64,000 bases of DNA from Rhizobium sp. Root1203 (GCF_001424945.1 NZ_LMCW01000014.1:1-64000), one strand, 5' to 3'; positions 28,995 through 37,103 are shown, counted from the stretch's first letter. Numbers and translations are program-made. Notes: a model not told the origin generated them from the letters alone.

Positions 28995-29002
28995 GATCAA
29001 AA

Positions 29003-29041
29003 GCGCCGGCGCGGCGGAATTTGTCCCTTTCGCGCCGGCGC
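29003..29041 (+). promoter_or_regulatory. GC-rich stem-loop before the two-component pair
   Basis: GCGCCGGCGC occurs at 29003-29012 and again at 29032-29041. Each is self-complementary and together they form a 10-bp stem with a 19-nt loop. No T-run follows. It may end or dampen transcription from the hydrolase gene. Confidence 0.5.
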
Positions 29042-29101
29042 GATCAAGGTCTAAGGAAGAGGGCGACGCAAATCACTCCCTTACAAACCAGGAACGGAAG
29101 C

Positions 29102-29842
29102 ATGGAGCACATCGACCATATCCTTATAGTCGACGATGACCGCGAAATCCGTGAATTGATCTCGAGCTATCTCACGAAGAATGGCATGAGGACGACCGTG
29201 GCAGCCGACGGACGCCAGATGCGGAGCTTCCTCGAGGGCAATGCTGTCGATCTCATCGTGCTTGACGTCATGATGCCTGGCGATGACGGGTTGGTTCTGT
29301 GCCGCGAGCTCAGGGCCGGCAAACACAAGGCAACGCCGATCCTGATGCTGACGGCCCGCGACGACGAGCTGGACCGGGTTCTCGGGCTCGAGATGGGGGC
29401 AGACGATTATCTGACGAAACCCTTTGCGGCGCGCGAACTTCTGGCGCGCATCAAGGCTGTGCTGCGCCGGACGCGCATGCTGCCCCCCAATCTTCAGATC
29501 AGCGAAGCCGGCCAGTTGCTGAGCTTCGGCGACTGGCGGCTTGACACGGTCGCGCGCCACCTTATCGACAGCCAGGGAACGGCGATTGCCCTGAGCGGCG
29601 CCGAATACCGGCTGCTGCGCGTCTTTGTCGATCATCCCCAGCGCGTGCTCAATCGAGATCAGCTCTTGAACCTGACGCAGGGGCGCGATGCCGATCTGTT
29701 CGACCGCTCGATCGATCTGCTCGTAAGCCGGGTGCGCCAGCGGCTCGGAGACGATGCGCGCGAGCCGACCTACATCAAGACCGTCCGTAGCGAAGGCTAT
29801 GTCTTCTCTGTGCCGGTCGAGATATCGGAGCTTCGCCCGTGA
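29102..29842 (+). CDS. OmpR-family response regulator
   Basis: A 246-aa protein. The receiver has IVDDDREI, phospho-Asp in LIVLDVMMPG (about residue 57), Thr in LMLTARDDE and Lys in DYLTKPFA. The C-terminal winged helix (about 150-240) contains LSGAEYRLLRVFVDHPQRVL and the typical end PTYIKTVRSEGYVF. The stop overlaps the kinase start (GTGA), so the two are co-translated. Target genes are unknown, but redox genes lie on both sides. Confidence 0.92.
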   Translation: MEHIDHILIVDDDREIRELISSYLTKNGMRTTVAADGRQMRSFLEGNAVDLIVLDVMMPGDDGLVLCRELRAGKHKATPILMLTARDDELDRVLGLEMGADDYLTKPFAARELLARIKAVLRRTRMLPPNLQISEAGQLLSFGDWRLDTVARHLIDSQGTAIALSGAEYRLLRVFVDHPQRVLNRDQLLNLTQGRDADLFDRSIDLLVSRVRQRLGDDAREPTYIKTVRSEGYVFSVPVEISELRP

Positions 29843-31161
29843 ACAAGCTGGGTTCCGTTGCACCGAACCGGTTATGGCCACAAACCCTGCGTGCGCGGAT
29901 CTTCCTGATTCTACTGGCAGGATTGGCGATCGCATACGGGCTTTCCTTCGCCGTCCTCTACCTGGAGCGCTACATGTCGGCCAAGGCCGTCATGCTCGGC
30001 ACCCTGGAAAACGATATTGCGACATCGATCGCGGTTCTCGACCGGCTTCCGGCGAGCGACCGCGAGGGGCTTCTCGATCGACTCAGTCGCGGCAACTACC
30101 GCTTCATCCTCGGGCCAGGTCAGCCCGGCGTTCCGGACACGTCCAGCCGGGGGCGCGAGATTGCCGGCATGATAGAAGGTGCGGTCGGTCATCGCTTTCC
30201 GATGCGCATCGAGGCTGTACCCGGCGACGTTGCCAGATTGCAGGCCCATTTGACATTGAGCGACGGAAGCCCGCTGACGATCGACATCACGCCGCGCGGC
30301 GTCATGCCGATTGCCCACTGGCTTCCCTATGTCTTTATCGTTCAGATGCTGCTTCTCGTCCTCTGCGCGTGGTTTGCCATGCGCCAGGCGGTTCGTCCGC
30401 TGGGCGACCTCGCCGCCGCTGCCGATGCGCTTGACCTGAGCAGCAAGGGGCCGATCATGAGCGACGGAGGGCCGAGCGAAGTTGCGCATGCGGCGAAGGC
30501 CTTCAACGCGATGCGTGACAGGATTGCCCACTATCTCGAAGAACGCGTCCAGATTCTGGCGGCGATCTCACATGATCTCCAGACGCCGATCACCCGGATG
30601 CGTTTGCGCGCCGACATGGCCGAGGACAGTCCTGAGAAAGACAAGCTGTTGCACGACCTTGGTGAAATCGAACGACTGGTGCAGGACGGAATTGCCTATG
30701 CAAGAAGTGCGCACGGCAACGGCGAAAAGTTCTCCCGCATTGATCTTGCATCGTTCATCGAAAGCCTCTCCTACGACTATCAGGACACGGGAAAATCCGT
30801 GACCGTGGTCGGTGTCGTCCAGGGGACGGCGTCGACCAAGCCGCACGCGCTGCGCCGTATTCTTTCCAATCTGGTCGACAACGCACTCAAGTTCGCCGGC
30901 GCCGCCGAGATCAGCGTCGAGCGCAAGGACGAGGGCGCGGTCGTCATTACGGTGCTGGACCGGGGGCCGGGGATCCCGCAAGAACAGCTCGAAGCCGCCA
31001 TGCAGCCGTTCTATCGGCTCGAGCAATCCCGAAACAGGGAGACCGGCGGGTCGGGCCTCGGACTCGCCATCGCACAACAATTGACGGCGGCGCTCGGGGG
31101 CTCGATCAGGCTCTACAACCGTGCCGGCGGAGGTCTGGCCGCCGAAGTCGTCATTCGCTGA
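29839..31161 (+). CDS. EnvZ-type sensor histidine kinase
   Basis: A 440-aa membrane kinase starting with GTG. The first membrane helix is at about 21-41, a periplasmic sensor domain spans about 42-155, the second helix is at about 158-178, and a HAMP domain follows. The phosphoacceptor motif AAISHDLQTPITRMRL is near residue 250, followed by NLVDNALKFAG, DRGPGIP and GSGLGLAIAQQL. It phosphorylates the co-translated OmpR-type regulator. The periplasmic domain shows no family I recognise. Confidence 0.92.
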   Translation: MNKLGSVAPNRLWPQTLRARIFLILLAGLAIAYGLSFAVLYLERYMSAKAVMLGTLENDIATSIAVLDRLPASDREGLLDRLSRGNYRFILGPGQPGVPDTSSRGREIAGMIEGAVGHRFPMRIEAVPGDVARLQAHLTLSDGSPLTIDITPRGVMPIAHWLPYVFIVQMLLLVLCAWFAMRQAVRPLGDLAAAADALDLSSKGPIMSDGGPSEVAHAAKAFNAMRDRIAHYLEERVQILAAISHDLQTPITRMRLRADMAEDSPEKDKLLHDLGEIERLVQDGIAYARSAHGNGEKFSRIDLASFIESLSYDYQDTGKSVTVVGVVQGTASTKPHALRRILSNLVDNALKFAGAAEISVERKDEGAVVITVLDRGPGIPQEQLEAAMQPFYRLEQSRNRETGGSGLGLAIAQQLTAALGGSIRLYNRAGGGLAAEVVIR

Positions 31162-31239
31162 GGGATTTTGTACGGCACGATATCCGGCCGGCGCAAAGCT
31201 ACGTTCTGATACAGTTTCGGCCGATTTGAAAATATGTCG

Positions 31240-31297
31240 GATACGTCAGCCGGGCAAACCACACTCCGTCAACGGATGTCGCATTGAGCGACGTATC
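31240..31297. promoter_or_regulatory. Spaced inverted repeat upstream of ohr
   Basis: GATACGTC (31240-31247) and GACGTATC (31290-31297) are exact reverse complements, 42 nt apart, and the second arm touches the ohr ribosome site AAGGAG. This could be a two-site operator, possibly for the adjacent OmpR-type regulator. No OhrR gene is visible nearby. Confidence 0.45.
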
Positions 31298-31311
31298 AAG
31301 GAGTGATCACG

Positions 31312-31728
31312 ATGACAAATATCGACAAGGTTCTCTATACCGGCAAGACTCGAACCACCGGCGGCCGCGACGGCTTTTCGCGCAGTGCCGACGGTCAGCT
31401 GGACATCAAGCTTTCCCCTCCTGGAAGCAATCGCCCCGGCACCAATCCCGAACAGCTTTTCGCGGCCGGATGGTCGGCTTGCTTCATCGGAGCGATGGGC
31501 AAGGCGGCAGTGGCGCGTCAGGTACAACTGCCTCCGGACGTTTCGGTGGATGCCGAAGTCGACCTTGGCGCCACCGCCGGAGCCTATTTCCTGCAGGCAC
31601 GCCTTACGATCAACCTGCCCGGCATTGAACCTGAGCTAGCGCGCTCGATTGTCGAAGACGCCCATCAGACGTGCCCGTATTCTAAGGCCACGCGTGGCAA
31701 CATTCACGTCGATCTGGTTATCGCGTGA
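31312..31728 (+). CDS. ohr: Organic hydroperoxide resistance protein Ohr
   Basis: A 138-aa OsmC/Ohr-family thiol peroxidase that reduces organic hydroperoxides. The two redox cysteines are present in GWSACFIGAM (about residue 60) and HQTCPYSKAT (about residue 122). The N-terminal segment VLYTGKTRTTGGRDG is typical of Ohr rather than OsmC. ATG 31312 is preceded by AAGGAGTGATCACG; an in-frame GTG at 31303 is too close to that site. Usual partners (an OhrR MarR-type repressor) are absent, and the neighbour is a two-component system instead. Confidence 0.93.
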   Translation: MTNIDKVLYTGKTRTTGGRDGFSRSADGQLDIKLSPPGSNRPGTNPEQLFAAGWSACFIGAMGKAAVARQVQLPPDVSVDAEVDLGATAGAYFLQARLTINLPGIEPELARSIVEDAHQTCPYSKATRGNIHVDLVIA

Positions 31729-31735
31729 TGGGCGA

Positions 31736-31770
31736 GATTGCCGCTGCAAGGCTGGCCTTCAGCGGCAATC
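31736..31770 (+). terminator. Hairpin after ohr
   Basis: GATTGCCGCTG (31736-31746) pairs with CAGCGGCAATC (31760-31770), with an inner AAGG/CCTT pairing. The stem is 11 bp plus 4 bp. No T-run follows, so it may be an attenuator before the small gene at 31828. Confidence 0.6.
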
Positions 31771-31827
31771 GGGCCATCCGGGCGAAAAAGAAAGCAGGCG
31801 AGGCAAAGCCTCGACCAAGGAGCGCCA

Positions 31828-31968
31828 ATGAAACTGATGATCCTCTTCATTCTCGGTGCGGCCGTGTTCGCAGCGCCTTGCGTCTACGACAGCACGTCGC
31901 GGGAGCCGTCGCCTTTGGCCGGCGTCCTGGCCGCGACGACGATCGATGCGGTCCCACCCAAGACATGA
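31828..31968 (+). CDS. 46-aa hydrophobic-leader microprotein
   Basis: A 46-aa frame with a hydrophobic N-terminus (MKLMILFILGAAVFAAPC) that could be a signal sequence or a lipobox-like AAPC, followed by a short polar tail. CAAGGAGCGCCA before the ATG is a strong ribosome site. It follows ohr by 100 nt and is followed by a good terminator, which supports a real transcript. I do not recognise the family. Confidence 0.5.
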   Translation: MKLMILFILGAAVFAAPCVYDSTSREPSPLAGVLAATTIDAVPPKT

Positions 31969-31980
31969 ACTCATAATACA

Positions 31981-32006
31981 CCGTGCCACGCGTGCTCGTG
32001 GCACGG
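31981..32006. terminator. Hairpin between convergent genes
   Basis: CCGTGCCACG (31981-31990) pairs perfectly with CGTGGCACGG (31997-32006) across a 6-nt loop. It lies between the plus-strand microprotein and the minus-strand TetR gene and can serve both. Confidence 0.7.
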
Positions 32007-32015
32007 GCCGACCGG

Positions 32016-32735
32016 TCAGTTCGCTGCCAACGTTGCTCCTCCAGGAGCCATTGCCGCGACAAAGACGTCCCAGCGCTCGTCAAAAAGCAGGCGGGAGGCG
32101 CCGTCATCGGGTGCGTCGGCCGTGCCAAGCCGCACGCGGTTGTTGGCACCTTCCAGGAGATCCACGAGGATATTGCAAATTGATGCGGGATCGCCCGGCC
32201 GAAGGGCGTACGCGGCCTGGGCGGAGACGACCGCGTCCCTCAGCGGCTCCAACGCGGCACTCGTCCACACGGCGAGTTTGTCGCGCATCGACGGTGAGGT
32301 TGCCGCCTCGGCGCTGACGGACAGATAGAAGGCAGAGTATTCCCGGTTCGTGCCGATGGTGAAATAGCTGAGCGCGACATTGTGCAAGGACCCGACAGGC
32401 TCCGTCCTCTCCGCCGCTGCCTGTGCGAGGGCGCCACGAAATCGAACGAGATCCCTGGAAACCACGGCTTCCAGCAGAAGCGCCTTGTTCGGGTAGCGAC
32501 GATAGATCGTGTGTTTGGACATGCCGAGATCGGCCGCGATCTCCTCCAGAGACGTGCTGGCGATGCCGTTCCGGGCGAAAGCAGCGCGCGCGCCGTCGAG
32601 CAGACGCATGTTGATGGCGTTTGCCTCGTTCTTACTTGGCCGGCCGCCGGCGCGGCGTCGTTCTGCTTCCAATGCCTTGATCCATCCGTGGGTTTGATGC
32701 TGCAATCGACGCTTGAAGATTGCACTTTGGGCCAA
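32016..32735 (-). CDS. TetR-family repressor, divergent from ABC-F gene
   Basis: A 239-aa protein with a basic N-terminal extension (KALEAERRRAGGRPSK) and a TetR DNA-binding domain. The helix-turn-helix is SLEEIAADLGMSKHTIYRRY (about residues 62-81), and an all-alpha ligand domain follows. It is divergent from the ABC-F gene across 57 bp that contain a perfect 14-bp palindrome, so it probably represses that gene and itself. The ligand is unknown. A start nearer to MRLLDGARAAF would still keep the helix-turn-helix. Confidence 0.85.
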   Translation of the reverse strand: MAQSAIFKRRLQHQTHGWIKALEAERRRAGGRPSKNEANAINMRLLDGARAAFARNGIASTSLEEIAADLGMSKHTIYRRYPNKALLLEAVVSRDLVRFRGALAQAAAERTEPVGSLHNVALSYFTIGTNREYSAFYLSVSAEAATSPSMRDKLAVWTSAALEPLRDAVVSAQAAYALRPGDPASICNILVDLLEGANNRVRLGTADAPDDGASRLLFDERWDVFVAAMAPGGATLAAN

Positions 32736-32748
32736 TCCTTGATAATCG

Positions 32749-32762
32749 GCACGATATCGTGC
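32749..32762. promoter_or_regulatory. Perfect palindrome between tetR and ABC-F genes
   Basis: GCACGATATCGTGC is a perfect 14-bp palindrome in the 57-bp gap. It lies inside the spacer of a possible rightward promoter (TTGATA near 32739, TGTTTT near 32763). Position and symmetry fit a TetR operator. Confidence 0.65.
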
Positions 32763-32792
32763 TGTTTTGAATGTTTCAAGAAGGCTTCCGTC

Positions 32793-34382
32793 ATGTCGTC
32801 CATCACTCTCTCGGGGCTCGCCTGGTCAACGGCGGATGGCCGGAGCGTCTTTTCCACTCTCGACCTGACCTTCGGCTCCGAGCGCGTCGGCCTCGTCGGC
32901 AGGAATGGTGTCGGCAAGACCACGCTGCTGAAGATCATTGCAGGCGAATTGCAGCCTTCGGCCGGTTCGGTCACGGTCAGCGGGAGCCTTGCCATGGCGC
33001 GACAGGCCGTGCAGATCGACGCGGATGAGACGGTTGCCGATCGTTTCGGGGTGAGGGGTGCCCTTTCGGTGCTGCGCCGTGCCGAGAGCGGCGAAGCAAG
33101 CGTCGAGGAGCTTGCCGAGGCAGACTGGACGGTCGAGGACCGGATCGTGGCCGCACTTGCACACGTCGGTCTTGAGGCTCGTCCAGAGACCGCGCTGGTG
33201 CTGCTTTCGGGCGGCCAGCGGACCCGTGCGAGCCTGGCCGCCGCCATCTTCCGCCAACCGGATTTCCTGCTGCTCGACGAACCGACGAACAATCTCGACC
33301 GTCACGGCAGGCAGGCTGTGATCGATCTCCTTGCCGGCTGGCGACGTGGGGCGATCGTCGTCAGCCATGACCGCGAACTGCTGGATCGTATGGACGCGGT
33401 CGTCGAGATGACCGCGCTCGGAGCCCGTCGCTACGGCGGAAACTGGAGCACCTACCGGGCGATCAAAGCAATGGAGCTCGAAGCGGCCCAGCAGGATTTG
33501 GCACACGCGCAGAAGACCGCTGCCGAGGTTAATCGTAAGGCGCAGCTTATGGCGGAGCGAAAAGACAGGCGCGATGCGGCGGGCGTCCGCAAGGGTGCAC
33601 GGGGCGACATGCCGCGCATTGTGCTGGGTTTGAGGAAGAACAAAGCTGAAGCGACCAAGGGGCAGGGCATCAAGATCGCCGACCGTCAGAGGGAGGAGGC
33701 CTATGACGCTGTAGCGTCTGCGAGGTCCCGCGTCGAAACCCTGCGCGAGCTATCTGTCGCCCTGCCGCCGACGGGACTCGCGACAGGGCGCATTGTTCTG
33801 GCTCTTGACGATGTATCTGCCGGATATGACGCCGAGCGACCGATCCTTCGGGATTTTACCTTTTCGATCGTCGGCCCGGAGCGTGTCGCGGTAGCCGGCC
33901 CAAACGGATCAGGAAAGACCACCCTTTTGAAGCTCGTCGCCGGTGAACTGCTGCCATTGCGGGGTTCCGTTTCGGTTAATGTGCCCTTCGCCATGCTCGA
34001 CCAGAGCGTCGGCATCCTGGATCCGGAGACAACGATCCTCGACAATTTCATGCGGCTCAACCGGCATTCGACCGAGAATGCCTGCCGCGCCACGCTTGCG
34101 ACATTTCTCTTCCGTGCCGATGCCGCACTGCAAATAGTGGGTACGCTCAGCGGAGGGCAGATGCTGCGGGCCGGGCTCGCCTGTGTGCTCGGCGGCCCGC
34201 GGCCTCCTGCCCTGCTGATCCTGGACGAGCCCACCAATCATCTGGACATCACGTCGATCGAGGCAATCGAAGCAGGGCTTCTCGCCTACGACGGCGCGCT
34301 GATGGTCGTCAGCCACGACGAGACCTTCCTGGCCAACATCGGTACCGTGCGGCGCGTGGAAATGGCACAGGCCATGCGCTGA
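32793..34382 (+). CDS. ABC-F family ATPase (ribosome-associated type)
   Basis: A 529-aa soluble protein with two ABC ATPase domains and no membrane segments. Domain 1 has GRNGVGKTTLLK, LSGGQRTRA and LLLDEPTNNLD; domain 2 has GPNGSGKTTLLK, LSGGQMLRA and LILDEPTNHLD. The charged linker between them (about 240-315, rich in Lys, Arg and Glu, with HAQKTAAEVNRKAQ) is the ABC-F interdomain arm that reaches into the ribosomal exit site. Family members modulate translation or protect ribosomes from antibiotics. Control by an adjacent TetR protein favours an inducible protective role, which is inference. Confidence 0.88.
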   Translation: MSSITLSGLAWSTADGRSVFSTLDLTFGSERVGLVGRNGVGKTTLLKIIAGELQPSAGSVTVSGSLAMARQAVQIDADETVADRFGVRGALSVLRRAESGEASVEELAEADWTVEDRIVAALAHVGLEARPETALVLLSGGQRTRASLAAAIFRQPDFLLLDEPTNNLDRHGRQAVIDLLAGWRRGAIVVSHDRELLDRMDAVVEMTALGARRYGGNWSTYRAIKAMELEAAQQDLAHAQKTAAEVNRKAQLMAERKDRRDAAGVRKGARGDMPRIVLGLRKNKAEATKGQGIKIADRQREEAYDAVASARSRVETLRELSVALPPTGLATGRIVLALDDVSAGYDAERPILRDFTFSIVGPERVAVAGPNGSGKTTLLKLVAGELLPLRGSVSVNVPFAMLDQSVGILDPETTILDNFMRLNRHSTENACRATLATFLFRADAALQIVGTLSGGQMLRAGLACVLGGPRPPALLILDEPTNHLDITSIEAIEAGLLAYDGALMVVSHDETFLANIGTVRRVEMAQAMR

Positions 34383-34482
34383 AGAGGTAACCGACGTGGC
34401 GATCAGCCGGGACCGGGACTGGTGAGATTGGAGGCGGGGGCGACGATCTCTTCCGGCGGTCCAACCCGCTTCAACTTGCATT

Positions 34483-35451
34483 TCAGGGGATCAGCAGGAG
34501 TTTGCCCGTAGTGGCGCGGCTTTCCATGTCGGCATGCGCCTTTGCGGCTTCGGCGAGCGGATAGATGCCGCCGATATTCACTGTCAGCGTCCCGTCGGCG
34601 ATCCAGTCGAAGAGCTGCCGGCTTCGCGCGCGAAGCAACTCGGGTGTGTGGATGTGATCGAAGAAGGTCGCATAGCCGAGTTTGATGCTCTTCGGCAGGC
34701 TCATGATGTCGAGCGGTCCTGGGCCGCCGAGCACCGGGCCGTACCAGCAGAAGGTCCCGGAACGGCGGAGGGAGGCGAGTGACCCTTGGAAGGTCTTTGG
34801 CCCGGAGCCGTCATAAACGACATCAACGCCCTTTCCGCCGGTCAGGCGCACGACCTCGTCGGCAAAGTCACCTTCCGCATCGACGATCACATGATCGGCG
34901 CCGGCCTGTCGGGCAAGCTCGGATTTCTCCGGGGAGGAGACGCGGCCAATGACGCGGCCGCCCCTGTGTTTGATGATCTGCGTCAGAAGCAGGCCAAGCC
35001 CGCCTGCCGCCGCGTGGACCAGCGCGGTGTCGCCGGGCTGGACGGGATAGAAGTCGGTGGCGAAGTGGCTGGCGGTGAGACCTTGCATCATGACGGCGGC
35101 GGCCGTCCGGTCATCGATCTCGTCGGGAACCGCGACAAGCGCGTCAATGGGGGCGGCGATACGTTCGGCGTAGCTGCCGGGGACGTAGACCCAGGCGACG
35201 CGATCGCCCGGCTTGAAGCGATCATTTTCCACTCCGATGTCGATGATGCGGCCGGCGCCCTCGACGCCGAGGATTCTCGGAAAGGGCATTTCGGTCCAGA
35301 ACATTCCCTGCCGTACGCCGATGTCCATGAAGTTCACACCGGAAGCTGCGACTTCGACGACGACTCCGTCTGGTCCGGCCGCAGGTTGCGGCCGGTCGAC
35401 GGCTTCCATCACGTCTTGCCCGCCCACTCCATTCATTACAACAGCTCTCAT
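34483..35451 (-). CDS. Zinc-independent quinone oxidoreductase (MDR family)
   Basis: A 322-aa NADPH:quinone reductase / zeta-crystallin-like protein. The N-terminal GroES-like part contains VEVAASGVNFMDIGVRQG, and the nucleotide-binding part has LVHAAAGGLGLLLTQIIKHRGG (A/GxxGxxG pattern, about residue 145). Zinc-binding cysteines are absent, as in the quinone reductase branch. AAAGGACGAAACA precedes the ATG. The TetR gene at 35526-36092 is just upstream on the same strand, and both promoters share an 18-bp box, so this is a likely TetR-controlled detoxification gene. Confidence 0.88.
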   Translation of the reverse strand: MRAVVMNGVGGQDVMEAVDRPQPAAGPDGVVVEVAASGVNFMDIGVRQGMFWTEMPFPRILGVEGAGRIIDIGVENDRFKPGDRVAWVYVPGSYAERIAAPIDALVAVPDEIDDRTAAAVMMQGLTASHFATDFYPVQPGDTALVHAAAGGLGLLLTQIIKHRGGRVIGRVSSPEKSELARQAGADHVIVDAEGDFADEVVRLTGGKGVDVVYDGSGPKTFQGSLASLRRSGTFCWYGPVLGGPGPLDIMSLPKSIKLGYATFFDHIHTPELLRARSRQLFDWIADGTLTVNIGGIYPLAEAAKAHADMESRATTGKLLLIP

Positions 35452-35462
35452 TGTTTCGTCCT

Positions 35463-35492
35463 TTCTTGACTAAACATTCCAAAATTGGTCAA
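35463..35492. promoter_or_regulatory. Candidate TetR operator upstream of quinone reductase
   Basis: TTCTTGACTAAACATTCC (35463-35480) matches the box before the tetR gene (36114-36131, opposite strand) at 14 of 18 positions. Here it also forms an inverted pair TTGAC ... GTCAA (35466-35492), which may double as a -35 element. Confidence 0.5.
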
Positions 35493-35525
35493 ATGGTCTT
35501 GCCTGCGGTCTTTTTTGCGTTCCGC

Positions 35526-36092
35526 TTATGTGATGGCGCGCAGGGCGAGCCTGGCCAGCGATTGAAGGTGCGCGCGATCAGCTCCGCCGCGCGCCGCGAT
35601 GCGAATTCCGGCGAAATTTGCAACGAGAAAGTCGGCAACCTCAACCGGCGACAAGCCCGCAACCACATCGCCGGCGGCCTGCGCCTCGGCGATGCGCCGG
35701 CGCATGGCCTCCTTGAGGCGGCGGTCGGCAACCTGATGCACGGCAACAAGCTCCGCGCGTGTTTGGCCGAATTCGCAGATCGAACCGACGCCGAGGCAGG
35801 TCCGCCTCGCTTCTTCGACGACCCGATCGATCATCTGTCGAATGCCATCCACCGCTTGCCCCTCACGACGAAGGATTTCAATATGGGCATGGGTCTCGGC
35901 CGTTGCATAGCGCTCGACCGCCGATCGATAAAGCTGCCACTTGTCTCCGAACGTATCGTAAAGGCTCTGCCGCCCGATACGCATCGATTTCACAAGCATA
36001 TCGGTCGACGTGCCCTCGAACCCGTGGTCTCGAAACACATCGATGGCAGCGTCCAGCGCCTGCTCCCTGTCGAATTCCTTTGATCTCGCCAT
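35526..36092 (-). CDS. TetR-family regulator
   Basis: A 188-aa regulator. The N-terminal domain has AIDVFRDHGFEGTSTDMLVK and the helix-turn-helix MRIGRQSLYDTFGDKWQLYR (about residues 40-59); the rest is an alpha-helical ligand domain. The frame extends to 36284, but MARSKEFDREQAL at 36092 is the typical start of this subfamily (the C-terminal domain resembles the AcrR-like proteins that sense quinones or aldehydes). It is 74 nt upstream of the quinone reductase on the same strand and likely controls it. Confidence 0.85.
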   Translation of the reverse strand: MARSKEFDREQALDAAIDVFRDHGFEGTSTDMLVKSMRIGRQSLYDTFGDKWQLYRSAVERYATAETHAHIEILRREGQAVDGIRQMIDRVVEEARRTCLGVGSICEFGQTRAELVAVHQVADRRLKEAMRRRIAEAQAAGDVVAGLSPVEVADFLVANFAGIRIAARGGADRAHLQSLARLALRAIT

Positions 36093-36113
36093 GGAGGGAG
36101 AAATAGGCTTTCT

Positions 36114-36131
36114 GGAATAAGTAGTCAAGAA
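36114..36131. promoter_or_regulatory. Shared box before tetR
   Basis: On the minus strand this reads TTCTTGACTACTTATTCC, with a -35-like TTGACT. It shares TTCTTGACTA-N4-TTCC with 35463-35480, which suggests autoregulation by the TetR protein. Confidence 0.5.
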
Positions 36132-36336
36132 TGTTTTGCAGATGGTCTGGCGGTCGCTGCGAAAAGCACTGCGGCCGATCGGTTTATTAGGCAGGCTTGC
36201 CGCGTGTTGTGCGCGAGCTGATTTCGTCACCGGAAAGGCGCTAGGCACCCCGAAAGTCCCTTTGCACATCGTCAGGTGTCGCATGGAGCGAACTGACGGT
36301 TCCGTGATTGAAATGGCAAACGCTGCAGCGGTCGGT

Positions 36337-36600
36337 CTACGAGGCGTTGGCTGTTGGCGCGCTCGGTCCGGCGCTTGCTGTCACGCGGAACGGCTTGGCG
36401 GGTTCTCCGCGCGCTATCGCCGCCAAGAGGCCCTCCCTGGATTCACAACCAGCCTGAAAAAGGTCGAACAATCTGGACGCTATCGAGCAACCTTCCACGC
36501 TGTTCGGATTGGTCTTTGTCAGGCGGCACCATTCGGACAGTGCCTCGAAGACGACGTCGATATCGTCACTAAAGGAAATAGCGCGTAGCAGATCACTCAT
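36337..36600 (-). CDS. Small cytoplasmic protein of unknown function
   Basis: An 87-aa acidic protein, predicted mostly helical, with three Cys and the segment ISFSDDIDVVFEALSEWCRL. The ATG at 36600 is preceded by GGAGGAGCGACC, an excellent ribosome site, which supports a real gene; the upstream in-frame ATG at 36639 has none. No signal peptide and no known domain. I do not recognise a characterised family. Confidence 0.6.
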   Translation of the reverse strand: MSDLLRAISFSDDIDVVFEALSEWCRLTKTNPNSVEGCSIASRLFDLFQAGCESREGLLAAIARGEPAKPFRVTASAGPSAPTANAS

Positions 36601-36882
36601 GGTCGCTCCTCCGTTTGGGCAGAAGCGCGTAACTTCCAAGCGGTCGCAGCCAACATTCGCAACCGATGAGGAAGCAGTACTCTCTTTCTTGCGAACTCGC
36701 TATCAAGTTTGACATGTCGGTGAAACCCGCGGGCGGTTGGCAAACGGCGCAAATGCCGGACTGCCCAGGGCGTTTGTGAGAGCGCTTTCCGACAATTGCC
36801 CCAGGGAACGCTCGCTGTCATGCGCTGCATGCATGGGTGGCGTGAAGTCTTGTCCCTGTTAGTCGACGCGGTGCGAAGCTAT
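36601..36882. other. Intergenic region, no gene seen
   Basis: This is 282 bp between two divergent small genes. It should hold both promoters. A possible -10 TATATG lies near 36881, but no -35 with good spacing was found. Confidence 0.4.
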
Positions 36883-36960
36883 ATGAAGGTCATCGAAGCA
36901 AACAAAGCGCCAAGGACTGGCAGCTCTGCTTCGAAAGCCCAGGAAAGGGGATTATCATGA
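36883..36960 (+). CDS. Possible 25-aa leader ORF overlapping the DUF1127 gene
   Basis: A 25-codon frame (MKVIEANKAPRTGSSASKAQ, then five residues) ends in TGA overlapping the ATG of the DUF1127 gene (ATGA). Its own ribosome site is weak, while the strong AGGAAAGGGG inside it serves the downstream gene. It may couple translation or be a chance frame. Confidence 0.3.
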   Translation: MKVIEANKAPRTGSSASKAQERGLS

Positions 36961-37103
36961 ACGTAGCACGCTCCTTCAACAATTGGCGCAAGTACCGTCA
37001 GACGGTCTCCGAACTTGGCCGCATGACCTCACGCGAACTGCAGGACCTGGGCATAGACCGCTCGGATATCCACAGCGTGGCACGCGCAGCCATTGCTCGC
37101 TAA
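36957..37103 (+). CDS. DUF1127 (YjiS-like) microprotein
   Basis: A 48-aa basic protein. FNNWRKYRQTVSELGRMTSR followed by ELQDLGIDRSDI matches the DUF1127 pattern (arginine-rich helix, then L-x-D-I-G-I/L-x-R). In alphaproteobacteria these microproteins bind RNA-decay or stress factors and affect phosphate or RNA metabolism; the exact role of this one is unknown. AGGAAAGGGG lies just before the ATG, and a good terminator follows the gene. Confidence 0.85.
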   Translation: MNVARSFNNWRKYRQTVSELGRMTSRELQDLGIDRSDIHSVARAAIAR

